A DNA stretch of 7,148 bases from Verrucomicrobiales bacterium. GTDB lineage: Bacteria > Verrucomicrobiota > Verrucomicrobiia > Verrucomicrobiales > Akkermansiaceae. Made by a program: the position numbers and the translations under genes. Below are positions 1 to 6,969 of the stretch, piece after piece (within the stretch, counting starts at the first letter, position 1; every line of letters begins with the position of its first letter). The DNA lies in assembly GCA_003483645.1 (NCBI GenBank), contig DMYM01000024.1, positions 1 to 7,148 on the forward strand, written 5' to 3'. The notes under the pieces are model-generated. The model was given only the letters and a program-made list of their open reading frames with translations. It was not told the origin of the DNA and made no database searches.

Positions 1-503
1 CTCAGGTCACTGCCCAGCTGGATACCATCCCCACTCCCGTCCAAACGCCCCTCGAGCACACAGAAGGCCGACGCCTCGTCCGTCCCCTCATAATCGTTCC
101 AGTCCTGCGGGCCGGCCTCAGCCTGGCAGAGGGTTTTCTCGAACTCCTTCCCGAGGCCATTGTGGCCCACATCGGATTGCGCCGAAACCACGAAACCCTT
201 GAGCCGGAGGTCTACTACCCGAATGCTCCCGTTGATTTTTCTGACTCCGACACGATCGTCCTCGATCCCATGCTGGCCACCGGTGGAAGCGCTATCGAAG
301 TGGTGCGACTTCTCAAGGAACAGGGCGCGTCGCGCCTGCGCTTCGCCTGCGTGATTGCAGCACCTGAAGGAGGAGAAGCCTTCCGGTCCGCCCATCCTGA
401 TGTGCCCGTCTACACGGCAGCCCTCGATCGCTGTCTCAACGAGCAAGGCTATATCTGCCCCGGGCTGGGCGATGCCGGTGACCGCTCGTTCGGCACGGTC
501 TGA
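1..503 (+). CDS. upp: Uracil phosphoribosyltransferase, 5'-truncated by window edge
   Basis: Cytosolic pyrimidine-salvage enzyme that joins uracil to PRPP to give UMP and pyrophosphate. The frame is open from base 3 to the TGA at 501-503, giving 166 visible residues. The family is usually about 208-210 residues, so roughly 40 N-terminal residues lie outside the window. Seen in the sequence: the VPVLRAGLSLAEG segment, then AHIGLRR and TLEPEVYY, the PRPP-binding loop DPMLATGGSA (Asp codon at 264-266), and the C-terminal uracil-binding signature PGLGDAGDRSFGT close to the stop. An in-frame GTG at 162 is internal and not the start. The next gene begins 23 nt downstream on the same strand, so co-transcription is likely. 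The combination of PRPP loop and GLGDAGD tail is specific to UPRT and leaves little doubt. Confidence 0.97.
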   Translation, partial: QVTAQLDTIPTPVQTPLEHTEGRRLVRPLIIVPVLRAGLSLAEGFLELLPEAIVAHIGLRRNHETLEPEVYYPNAPVDFSDSDTIVLDPMLATGGSAIEVVRLLKEQGASRLRFACVIAAPEGGEAFRSAHPDVPVYTAALDRCLNEQGYICPGLGDAGDRSFGTV

Positions 504-526
504 TCCGCTCTGGCAATCGGCGGCCA

Positions 527-3124
527 ATGCACTATACTGCTGCCGTGCCCCGTCCCGCCGTCCTGTTCCTCGCGCTGGCCTTGTGTCCGCCCTTGCTCCC
601 GGCACAAGCGGATACCGGCCTGCAGAAGAACCCGTCCTACCAAAAGGGCCTCGCGGCTCTGGCCGATCACCTCCCTGATCTGGCTATTGCCCCCCTTGAA
701 ACCGCCCTCCGCGAGTTCGCCGGCAATGCCGCCGCACGGAACACCATCCAACTCAAACTTGGCGAAGCTCTGGTGCGAGCCGGCAGGGTGGAAAACGAAG
801 CAGCCGCCTCCCATGGCCGCGGCACAGCCGCCCTGAAACACCTTGAGACAGCCGCCGAATCCGGACACGAACAGGCCCTCTTCTGGTCAGCCCAGGCCCG
901 CATCCTGCGTGCCGAACTCGGTCAGGCGGCCGCGCTGTTCGCGCACCTGGAGAAGGCCAGGGACTCCGAACTGCGCAACCGCAGCCTTCTCTCCCGTGCC
1001 CATATCCTCGTAGCACTCGGCGAACCGGCACGGGCAAGCGCTCTTCTCAGCACCTTTCAATCCACAGACCAGAGCCCTCTCTCGCAGGAAGCGCGTCTTC
1101 TGCGTGCCACGGTTCTCATCGCTCAGGACAAACTTTCGGAGGCAGGTGATCTCCTGGCCGGGGACCCCGAACCCTCCGACCGACCGCAGCAGCTCCATAT
1201 GCGCTACCTTCGCGCCCAGCTCATCGCGCGTAACGACAAGGAGAAGGCCATTCCGTCATTCAGGGCTATCGTGGAAGACCCGAATCCCGTGCCATCCCTT
1301 CTTCGGCACAGCGCCCGGGTCTCCCTGGCAGGGTGCCTGCATCAAACCGGGAAATCCGAGGATGCCATTGAAACCCTTATCACCCTGCTCGACACGCACC
1401 CCCGCACAGCTCTCCTTGAGGCAGCCTTCCATCGCCTTCTTGACTGGGCCTCCACCGAGTCACTCAGGAAGCGTGTTGATGAACAACTCCTCTCATGGGT
1501 CAATTTCTCCGCACCAAGCGACACTCCGCCCAAACCTGATGGAGGCGAAATCATCGTCTCTCCGGCAACCGCGACCCGGACCGGATTTGCGCTCTACTAT
1601 CACGCCCTCTCTCTCGCCCGGAAGAACGACACGGAATCCAACAAACAGGCCGAGAGCCTCCTCGCATGGCTTGGTGCGAACATGCCCCGACATCCATTCT
1701 GTTCACGCGCTCTGCTGGAAACCGCCAAACTTCAAATTGCCGACCAACGCAAGGAGGAGGCCATTCTCACTCTTACGCAGTTGGAGAAATCCGCCTCCTC
1801 AGCCCGCCTCCGGGAAGAAGCCGGACGACTGGCAGCCAGACTCAATTTCGAAAAAGGCGACTTCACCTCCGCAGCCGCCGCTTTTCTCCGCGTCCGTTCA
1901 TCACTACCGCCCGCCGAAGAGGATGTGAGCGCAGTCAATGCCGGGATCAGCCTGCTGCGGGCAGGCGACGGGACCGGATTCAAAAACCTGGTTGAATCCC
2001 TCGACGCCTCGGAGACGCGCACAACCCTCCTCCTCGAACGCGCTCTTCACCAGGCTGCCCGGAAATCCGGAGACGCCCGCCCGAGCCTGGAACGCTTCCT
2101 GCGGGACCGCCCGGAACACCCACGAATACCTGAAGCACGCCTCGCCATCGCCGAAGAGTGCCTTCGCCTGGAGCCCACCAAGGCTTCCGCTCACCGCCAG
2201 ATCATGGAAGAACTCAGATCCCTGCAGGCGATTCCCCTGAGCTTCCAACTTGATCTGCGCCGACTGCTTGTGCACCTGCGGGCAGCCAGCCTGACCAGCA
2301 AATGGGAACCCGCCATCACGGCCTCCAGGGAATTCCTGCGCAAGCACAAACCGAACCGCATGAGCACGCCCGTCCGGCTCAAATTGGCGGAGGCTTATTT
2401 CCATAATGGCAACCTGAGTCATGCTCAGGCCAGGTTTCAGGAAATCGCCGCCGCCGCCGCCGACCCCGTGATTGCGGAAACCGCACTCTATTACGCTGCC
2501 CGCGCTGCCCTGAATCTCAATGCGGGCAACTCCGACAAGGAAGCAGAGAACCTGCTGCGGCAGGTGATTGATGGTGGGGGGACTCTCGCCACTGATGCCC
2601 GGCTTCTCCTCGCCTACAGCCAGATTGACGGACGGCCCAGGGAAACCATCTCCAACCTGCAAACTCTCGTCGAAACCGAAAACCCGGCCCAGCTTGATGC
2701 CCGGATGCTCACCGCCGATGCTTACCGGGAATTGGGTGAACCCGGGGACCTTCAGGCCGCTCTTAGTATCTATGACCAGGTTCTCGCCCGACCCGACCTG
2801 GCTTACCCTCTCAGCAATCGCCTCTTCTGGCTCAAGGGACAGGTATACGAAGAACTTGGTGAATCGCGCCCGGCACTCGATGCTTACTACCACGTCGTAC
2901 GGCGAGACAACCTGCCCGATGGTGAGGAACCCACCGAGTGGTATTACTTTTCGCGTTGTGCCTTTGACGCAGTCGAGATCCTCGAACAAGGCTCCCTTCC
3001 CCGGTGGGCCGCGTCGGCGGCAATCCTCCGTATAGTTGAGAACAGCGGCAGTCCCTGGCGGAAGGAAGCAGGGCGCCGCCGGGCCGAAATCCAGCTTGAG
3101 CATCAACTCTACCAGGGCGAGTGA
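527..3124 (+). CDS. Exported TPR-repeat protein of unknown function, 865 aa
   Basis: I do not recognise a named family. The N-terminus reads as a Sec signal peptide: a short polar start, a hydrophobic core AVLFLALALCPPLLP, and an AQA cleavage site after about residue 28. Cys20 is preceded by Leu, so it is not a good lipobox, and a soluble periplasmic protein is more likely than a lipoprotein. The rest is almost entirely paired amphipathic helices with TPR-like spacing. Clear examples lie near residues 264-292, 392-421, 613-640, 690-716 and 764-794 (LKGQVYEELGESRPALDAYYHVV). I see no enzymatic motif and no second membrane segment. TPR solenoids normally act as protein-binding scaffolds, so a role in envelope assembly or complex formation is inference. 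The ATG at 527 is chosen because it precedes the signal peptide; an in-frame GTG at 545 would also retain it. No Shine-Dalgarno lies in the 20 nt upstream. A run of five GCC codons (2447-2461) encodes Ala641-645. Confidence 0.9.
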   Translation: MHYTAAVPRPAVLFLALALCPPLLPAQADTGLQKNPSYQKGLAALADHLPDLAIAPLETALREFAGNAAARNTIQLKLGEALVRAGRVENEAAASHGRGTAALKHLETAAESGHEQALFWSAQARILRAELGQAAALFAHLEKARDSELRNRSLLSRAHILVALGEPARASALLSTFQSTDQSPLSQEARLLRATVLIAQDKLSEAGDLLAGDPEPSDRPQQLHMRYLRAQLIARNDKEKAIPSFRAIVEDPNPVPSLLRHSARVSLAGCLHQTGKSEDAIETLITLLDTHPRTALLEAAFHRLLDWASTESLRKRVDEQLLSWVNFSAPSDTPPKPDGGEIIVSPATATRTGFALYYHALSLARKNDTESNKQAESLLAWLGANMPRHPFCSRALLETAKLQIADQRKEEAILTLTQLEKSASSARLREEAGRLAARLNFEKGDFTSAAAAFLRVRSSLPPAEEDVSAVNAGISLLRAGDGTGFKNLVESLDASETRTTLLLERALHQAARKSGDARPSLERFLRDRPEHPRIPEARLAIAEECLRLEPTKASAHRQIMEELRSLQAIPLSFQLDLRRLLVHLRAASLTSKWEPAITASREFLRKHKPNRMSTPVRLKLAEAYFHNGNLSHAQARFQEIAAAAADPVIAETALYYAARAALNLNAGNSDKEAENLLRQVIDGGGTLATDARLLLAYSQIDGRPRETISNLQTLVETENPAQLDARMLTADAYRELGEPGDLQAALSIYDQVLARPDLAYPLSNRLFWLKGQVYEELGESRPALDAYYHVVRRDNLPDGEEPTEWYYFSRCAFDAVEILEQGSLPRWAASAAILRIVENSGSPWRKEAGRRRAEIQLEHQLYQGE

Positions 3125-3190
3125 CCTGCCTGGCCTGATGCGCGATAAACGCGCTCGACAGCGCCTTCCTGAAAAGCAAGTTTCACCCGC

Positions 3191-4270
3191 ATGCCGAAGC
3201 CAAAACTGTTCATTCCCGGGCCGGTCGACATCTCACCGGCCACCTATGAAGCGATGTGCGCCCCGATGATCGGCCACCGGGGCCCTGATTTTGAAGAGCT
3301 TTATTGTTCCATCCAACCGGGCCTGCAGCAGATCGCCTGCACCACGAGGCCTGTCTTTCTCTCAACCTCCTCCGCCTGGGGCGTGATGGAAGGAGCCATC
3401 CGAAACCTGGTCCAACGGAAGGTCCTGAACCTCTGTTGCGGCGCTTTTTCCGACAAGTGGTTTGATGTCGCCCAACGCTGCGGCAAGGAGGCCGAAAAGA
3501 TACAGGTCGAGTGGGGAGAACCGCTCAATCCGGATTCTGTCCGCACCAGACTGGCCGAGGGAGGGTTCGATGCCGTCACCCTGGTCCACAACGAAACCTC
3601 AACCGGGGTGATGAACCCTCTGGCCGAAATCGCGGCCGTCGTGAACGAATTCGACGACGTCCTCCTCATCGTCGATAGCGTCAGCTCCTTCAGCGCTGTT
3701 CCTATCGCTACGGACCAACTGGGTATCGACGTGCTTCTTGCCGGCGTGCAGAAAGCCATGGCCCTGCCTCCCGGACTGTCCGTCTTCGTCGCCTCCGAAG
3801 CTGCCCTCGCTCGAGCGGAGTCAACTCCGGACCGGGGATACTACTTCGATTTCCTGGAGTTTACCAAGAACCACGCCAAGAACAACACACCCTCCACCCC
3901 GTCCATCTCCCTCCTACAGGGGCTTGATGCCATGGTCGCCTCCATCCTCAAGGAAGGCCTTCCGGACCGCTACCAGCGCCACGCCGAGAACAATGCCCTC
4001 GTCCATCAGTGGGTGGAAGAGCGCGGTTTCGCACATTTCGCCCCCGAGGGTTACCGCTCCAGGACACTCACCGCAGTCGCCAACAATCTGGAAATCGACG
4101 TTCCTGCATTCGTAAAGGCGGTGCGTCAAAAGCACAACTTCCTCATTAATGGCGGCTACGGGAAAATTAAGGGCATGACATTCCGCCTGAGCAACATGGG
4201 CAACGAAACACCCAAGAGCATGAAGGAACTCCTAGCCGCGCTCGACGACGTGCTGCCGGAGTTTGTCTAG
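3191..4270 (+). CDS. Class V PLP-dependent aminotransferase (alanine/serine-glyoxylate type)
   Basis: Fold-type I transaminase of 359 residues, complete and of usual family length. The N-terminus KLFIPGPVDISPATYEAM with GHR at 28-30 is the classic opening of the alanine-glyoxylate / serine-pyruvate aminotransferase group. The cofactor-contacting stretch STSSAWGVMEGA lies near 58-69, HNETSTGV at 133-140, the pyridine-nitrogen Asp162 in DSVSSFSAV, and the Schiff-base Lys188 in GVQKAMALPPGLS. Arg332 in the late FRLSNMG segment is the likely substrate-carboxylate ligand. The exact amino donor and acceptor cannot be read from sequence: alanine, serine or phosphoserine with glyoxylate, pyruvate or 2-oxoglutarate remain possible. 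The W in SSAWG, where relatives often have a small residue or Thr, is slightly unusual. It starts 66 nt after the TPR gene on the same strand. The ATG is fixed by the conserved N-terminus, and no Shine-Dalgarno is visible. Confidence 0.93.
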   Translation: MPKPKLFIPGPVDISPATYEAMCAPMIGHRGPDFEELYCSIQPGLQQIACTTRPVFLSTSSAWGVMEGAIRNLVQRKVLNLCCGAFSDKWFDVAQRCGKEAEKIQVEWGEPLNPDSVRTRLAEGGFDAVTLVHNETSTGVMNPLAEIAAVVNEFDDVLLIVDSVSSFSAVPIATDQLGIDVLLAGVQKAMALPPGLSVFVASEAALARAESTPDRGYYFDFLEFTKNHAKNNTPSTPSISLLQGLDAMVASILKEGLPDRYQRHAENNALVHQWVEERGFAHFAPEGYRSRTLTAVANNLEIDVPAFVKAVRQKHNFLINGGYGKIKGMTFRLSNMGNETPKSMKELLAALDDVLPEFV

Positions 4271-4367
4271 TCCCGAACGACTCCGGCTGCCAAACGCTGC
4301 AGAATGGAAGCAACTGCAAGGTCGAAGGGGTGCCCCGGCCCCGGTCAGGCGGAGTGACCGAACTCCA
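4271..4367. other. Convergent intergenic spacer
   Basis: This stretch of 97 nt lies between the stop codons of the plus-strand aminotransferase gene and the minus-strand aminopeptidase gene. It contains one perfect six-base inverted repeat (described separately) and a weaker TGCAG/CTGCA pair. No ORF or T-rich terminator tail is visible on either strand. Confidence 0.7.
4342..4360. terminator. Possible bidirectional terminator hairpin without T-tract
   Basis: CGGTCA at 4342-4347 is perfectly complementary to TGACCG at 4355-4360, with a seven-base loop. It sits between convergent stop codons, where a shared terminator would be expected. No run of T follows on either strand, so it is not a canonical intrinsic terminator. 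It may only block or mark mRNA 3' ends, or be chance in GC-rich DNA. Confidence 0.3.
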
Positions 4368-5660
4368 TCAGGGATTCATCGCGTCCTCGATCTCCCCGAC
4401 TTCGATGGGAAAGCTTGCGAACAAATTCATGTTCTCGTCCCGCCCGATCAGGACATTGTCCTCAAGGCGGATCCCAAGATTCTCCTCCCGGATATAGATT
4501 CCCGGCTCCACTGTGAAGACCATGCCCTCCTTCACAGGCTCGTAGGCGTTGCCCACATCATGAACGTCCAGTCCCAGGTGGTGACCAATCCCGTGCATGT
4601 AGTATTTTTTCACCAGCTGCCGATCCCCCGGATCCTGCTCCTTTGCCTCTTCCGCGCTTATCAGTCCGAGTGAGATCAACTCAGCCTCCATCAACTCGAT
4701 GGTATGATCGCGCCATTCCTGTTGAGTGACCCCTGGTCGAAGGAAATCCGTGGAACCCCGCTGCACTCTCAGGACGGAATTATAGACATCCCTCTGCCGG
4801 TCCGTGAATCGGCCGTTGACCGGGACAGTCCGTGTCATGTCAGCATTCCAGTTTGCCCATTCCGCACCTACATCCATCAGAACCATCTCGCCATCCTGGC
4901 AGATCGTATTGTTATCCACGTAATGCAGCACGCAGGCATTCTTCCCCGAACCCAAGATTGGCGGATACGCAAAGCCTTTTGAGCGATTGCGCACGAACTC
5001 GTGCAGGTATTCCGCCTCGATTTCCCACTCCCCGACACCCGGCTTGATGAATCCCAGCGCACGCCGAAAACCGGCTTCAGTGAGATCAATGGCCTTCTGC
5101 AGTTGCTTGATTTCCTCCGTATCCTTGATCACCCGGATCTGGTCCATGAGCGGAGCCAGTCGCTGATAATCATGGAGTGGATAACGGACCTGGCATTCCT
5201 TGATGAAACGCATGTTGCGCGTCTCCACGACAATCTCGGCCCGGAGATGCTCGTTGGTTGCGAGACAAACTGACCGGGCCTGAGGCATAAGCCGGTGGAA
5301 GTGTGCCTCAAAGCTGTCGGTCCAGTTCACCTGCCTGATCCCGGAGACCCCGACGGCCTGTTCCTTGGTCAGCTTTTCCCCCTCCCAGATTGAAATAAGC
5401 TCGCTCGTTTCCCGCACAAAAAGAATCTCACGGTCCTTTTCCTCCTCTGCATCGGGGAAGAGAATCACCACCGTCTCCTCCTGGTCCACACCCGAAAGAT
5501 AGTAGAGATCCCTGTTCTGAACGAAGGGCAGCACCCCATCTGCATTGGTCGGCAGGGTGTCATTGGCGTGAATAACAACCATCGACCCCGGCCCCAGCAA
5601 CTCCGCCAGTCTGGCGCGGTTCCGGACAAACAGCTCCTTGTCAATCTCCTCAAATCTCAT
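4368..5660 (-). CDS. pepP: Xaa-Pro aminopeptidase (M24B family)
   Basis: Cytosolic metallopeptidase releasing the N-terminal residue from peptides with proline in second position. The product is 430 residues; E. coli aminopeptidase P is about 441. Residues 1 to about 170 form the N-terminal creatinase-like domain (FVQNRDLYYLSGVDQEETVVIL), and about 175-430 the pita-bread catalytic domain. All five expected metal ligands are present: Asp263 (MDVGAEW), Asp274 (ADMTRT), His360 (HGIGHHLGLDVHD), Glu385 (VEPGIYI) and Glu400 (IRLEDNV). The accessory histidines His356 and His367 are also present. Start: the frame stays open upstream to 5885, but that part overlaps nadK and lacks family similarity. 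ATG at 5658-5660 begins the conserved MRFEEID-like start and is the first Met after nadK ends. It lies 34 nt downstream of nadK, so the two are probably co-transcribed. No clear Shine-Dalgarno is seen. Confidence 0.96.
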   Translation of the reverse strand: MRFEEIDKELFVRNRARLAELLGPGSMVVIHANDTLPTNADGVLPFVQNRDLYYLSGVDQEETVVILFPDAEEEKDREILFVRETSELISIWEGEKLTKEQAVGVSGIRQVNWTDSFEAHFHRLMPQARSVCLATNEHLRAEIVVETRNMRFIKECQVRYPLHDYQRLAPLMDQIRVIKDTEEIKQLQKAIDLTEAGFRRALGFIKPGVGEWEIEAEYLHEFVRNRSKGFAYPPILGSGKNACVLHYVDNNTICQDGEMVLMDVGAEWANWNADMTRTVPVNGRFTDRQRDVYNSVLRVQRGSTDFLRPGVTQQEWRDHTIELMEAELISLGLISAEEAKEQDPGDRQLVKKYYMHGIGHHLGLDVHDVGNAYEPVKEGMVFTVEPGIYIREENLGIRLEDNVLIGRDENMNLFASFPIEVGEIEDAMNP

Positions 5661-5694
5661 GCTGCAAATATCTATCTGAGTAAACTTCTGCTGT

Positions 5695-6540
5695 CTAGCC
5701 ACCTGACCACCCAAGCTTGCCGCGCAGGGTCTCGTAGAAACTGCGACCCGGAAGGCGGACGAGTTGGAGCGGCGGTGAACCTTTCTCAATCCGCACCACA
5801 CTCCCCTCCCCGAGTCGGAGAACATCCCGTCCGTCCACCGTGAACAGGATCCCCTCCGAGTGCACGCTGTCCGCGACCACCTCAATCAGCGAGTTATCCT
5901 CCAACACCAGCGACCGGTCGCTTAGACTGTGGGGACAGATCGGAGTGATCACGAAGACCCCGGCCTGCTCACCAATCAGCGGCCCGCCCGCCGCCAGGGA
6001 ATAGGCTGTCGATCCCGTAGGAGTTGCCACAATCAATCCGTCAGCCCGGTAGTGATTGAGAAGTTCGCCATTTACCCGGGCTTCCAGCGAGATGAGCCGT
6101 CCCGTTCCGCCGCGCATGAGAACAACCTCGTTGAGCGCCATGAACCTGTGCTCCACCCCGGACCGGTCCTCCATGGATACCTGCAGCACCACCCGCTCGA
6201 CAACCTCCTGTTCTCCTCTCGCCAGCACTGCCGCAAATTCGTCCACATCACCTGCCGTGCAGGCTGTCAGGAATCCCAGTGTCCCGATATTCACCCCCGC
6301 CACCGGAACCTCGCAGCTCCCCATTCTGTGCACTGTGTCCAGAAGGGTGCCATCACCACCCAGAGAAATCACGAGTTGGGCGCCCTCCCATGATCGTTCC
6401 ACACCCTCCATCCCGATCAGTTCAGCACTCTCCTTCTCGAACACGGCTTCAATGCCCCGTGCCTCTAGTGCATCGCGTACCAACCGCAGAGCCGGGGAGG
6501 CCTGCACATTCCGGGGATGGGCAACTATGGCAACTTTCAC
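5695..6540 (-). CDS. nadK: NAD(+) kinase
   Basis: Phosphorylates NAD to NADP in the cytosol and is the main source of the NADP pool. The 281-residue product carries the full family signature: catalytic GGDGT at 61-65 (Asp63), GVNIGTLGFL at 82-91, the NE pair at 137-138, RADGLIVATPTGSTAYSLAAGG spread over 165-186, and TPICPHSL at 199-206. VDGRD near 235-239 is also typical. The start codon is GTG at 6538-6540, giving the expected start KVAIVAHPRN. Upstream on the minus strand lies the purine-rich GAGAGAGG, the only start in this window with some Shine-Dalgarno-like sequence. The pepP gene follows after 34 nt. Whether the phosphate donor is ATP or polyphosphate cannot be told from sequence. Confidence 0.97.
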   Translation of the reverse strand: MKVAIVAHPRNVQASPALRLVRDALEARGIEAVFEKESAELIGMEGVERSWEGAQLVISLGGDGTLLDTVHRMGSCEVPVAGVNIGTLGFLTACTAGDVDEFAAVLARGEQEVVERVVLQVSMEDRSGVEHRFMALNEVVLMRGGTGRLISLEARVNGELLNHYRADGLIVATPTGSTAYSLAAGGPLIGEQAGVFVITPICPHSLSDRSLVLEDNSLIEVVADSVHSEGILFTVDGRDVLRLGEGSVVRIEKGSPPLQLVRLPGRSFYETLRGKLGWSGG

Positions 6541-6549
6541 GCCCTCTCT

Positions 6550-6696
6550 CTAGCGCCCGCCAGACTCCTCCGCAATCTTCTGAACCATGCCCTGCTCAGG
6601 ATTGCCCCGGGACCCGGATACAAACTGTAAACACTTCTTTTCAGGCGAAATCCCCCGGACGGAGCATCTCTGCTGGACGCCTTCGAGGCCCCACAT
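6550..6696 (-). CDS. Possible small ORF upstream of nadK, 48 aa (unproven)
   Basis: On the minus strand an ATG (6694-6696) opens 48 codons ending with TAG (6550-6552), 9 nt before the nadK GTG. The product is soluble and charged; it begins MWGLEGVQQRC and ends NPEQGMVQKIAEESGGR, with cysteines at 11 and 22. Many codons end in G or C, like the neighbouring genes. GGAG (6700-6703 on the plus strand as CTCC) precedes the ATG but with only 3 nt spacing, which is short. No family is recognised. It could be a real leader gene of the nadK unit or a chance open frame in GC-rich DNA. It leaves almost no room for a promoter if the plus-strand candidate at 6708 is also real. Confidence 0.27.
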   Translation of the reverse strand: MWGLEGVQQRCSVRGISPEKKCLQFVSGSRGNPEQGMVQKIAEESGGR

Positions 6697-6707
6697 AAAC
6701 TCCGGGC

Positions 6708-6776
6708 ATGATTCTGCGACTGACTCTCCTCCTCATTATCCTCGGCCTCCTTGCCAACTGCTGCTGTATGGGCTGA
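6708..6776 (+). CDS. Possible 22-aa hydrophobic microprotein with Cys-rich end (unproven)
   Basis: The ATG at 6708 starts a 22-codon frame ending at TGA 6774-6776. The peptide begins MILR, then has a continuous hydrophobic stretch (LTLLLIILGLLA), then NCCCMG. It would form a single membrane helix or signal-like segment. The sequence before the first Cys (LLAN-C) resembles a lipobox, but Asn at -1 is not accepted by the usual consensus. No Shine-Dalgarno is seen upstream. The same frame continues open for 54 codons past the TGA to a second TGA at 6939-6941. The peptide could be a small membrane protein, the broken front of a lost secreted protein, or chance. Confidence 0.27.
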   Translation: MILRLTLLLIILGLLANCCCMG

Positions 6777-6781
6777 TCTGG

Positions 6782-6835
6782 AAACCCGGGAAGCGCGCCG
6801 ATTGTTTGCGATTTCTCTGGCCCTTTCCCCGGTTT
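6782..6835 (+). repeat. Imperfect 11-bp inverted repeat (potential RNA stem-loop)
   Basis: AAACCCGGGAA at 6782-6792 pairs with TTCCCCGGTTT at 6825-6835, with 10 of 11 positions complementary and one central C-C mismatch. A further G-T wobble at 6793/6824 leaves a loop of about 30 nt. It begins five bases after the TGA of the candidate microprotein and ends 134 nt before the RRM start. No T-tract follows, so it is not a standard terminator. Confidence 0.45.
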
Positions 6836-6841
6836 GCGATT
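6804..6841. repeat. Direct repeat GTTTGCGATT, two copies 28 bp apart
   Basis: Identical 10-mers at 6804-6813 and 6832-6841, start to start 28 bp (close to, but not exactly, three helical turns). They lie upstream of the RRM gene and could be binding sites for a regulator. The second copy overlaps the right arm of the inverted repeat. Ownership by a regulator is inference. Confidence 0.4.
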
Positions 6842-6969
6842 AGTTGAACACACACCGTCCGCGTCGGCTGGACCTGAATTGAGGCTCTTTTACCTGATGG
6901 CTCCGGCCCTACGGACAAGCGCCCGGCAGGAATCACGTTGAACGGGTCGGAGCATATTCCTAAGCAAAG

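Larger units (their letters stand above)
6541..6969. other. 429-nt spacer between divergent nadK and RRM gene
   Basis: There is no confident gene here. The spacer should hold the promoters for nadK (minus) and the RRM gene (plus), but I see no strong -35/-10 pair for either; TTGCCC at 6602-6607 with TGTAAA at 6626-6631 (+) is the best and matches poorly. It contains two weak small-ORF candidates, one on each strand, an imperfect inverted repeat (6782-6835) and a 10-bp direct repeat (6804-6813, 6832-6841), all listed separately. No tRNA-like structure or riboswitch was recognised. Confidence 0.7.

Noticed and set aside
1104..1928. A 274-codon plus-strand frame overlapping the TPR gene
   Set aside because: It is Pro/Ser/Arg-rich out-of-frame translation of the TPR gene, without start signal or domain.
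2447..2461. Five GCC repeats in the TPR gene as a phase-variable tract
   Set aside because: The unit is a triplet, so slippage keeps the frame, and alanine runs are ordinary in helical repeats.
2576..2581. Run of six G as a possible slippage site
   Set aside because: The tract is short, encodes part of DGGGT in frame, and the protein continues with normal TPR sequence on both sides.
1904..3106. A 400-codon open frame on the minus strand inside the TPR gene
   Set aside because: It is fully antisense to a well-supported gene, has no recognisable domain, and its product (rich in Gly, Phe, Val) is typical of a shadow frame in GC-rich coding DNA.
3140..3154. GCGCG-ATAAA-CGCGC hairpin between the TPR and aminotransferase genes
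   Set aside because: The stem is only five bases, no T-tract follows, and GC-rich DNA yields such hairpins often; it does not justify a terminator call.
5661..5885. N-terminal extension of the aminopeptidase frame up to 5885
   Set aside because: It overlaps the conserved end of nadK on the same strand and adds Arg/Ser-rich sequence not seen in M24B proteins; the ATG at 5660 fits the family start.
6938..6966. TTGAAC with 17-nt spacer to TAAGCA as the RRM promoter
   Set aside because: The -10 match is poor, and the implied transcription start would fall at or after the ATG at 6970.
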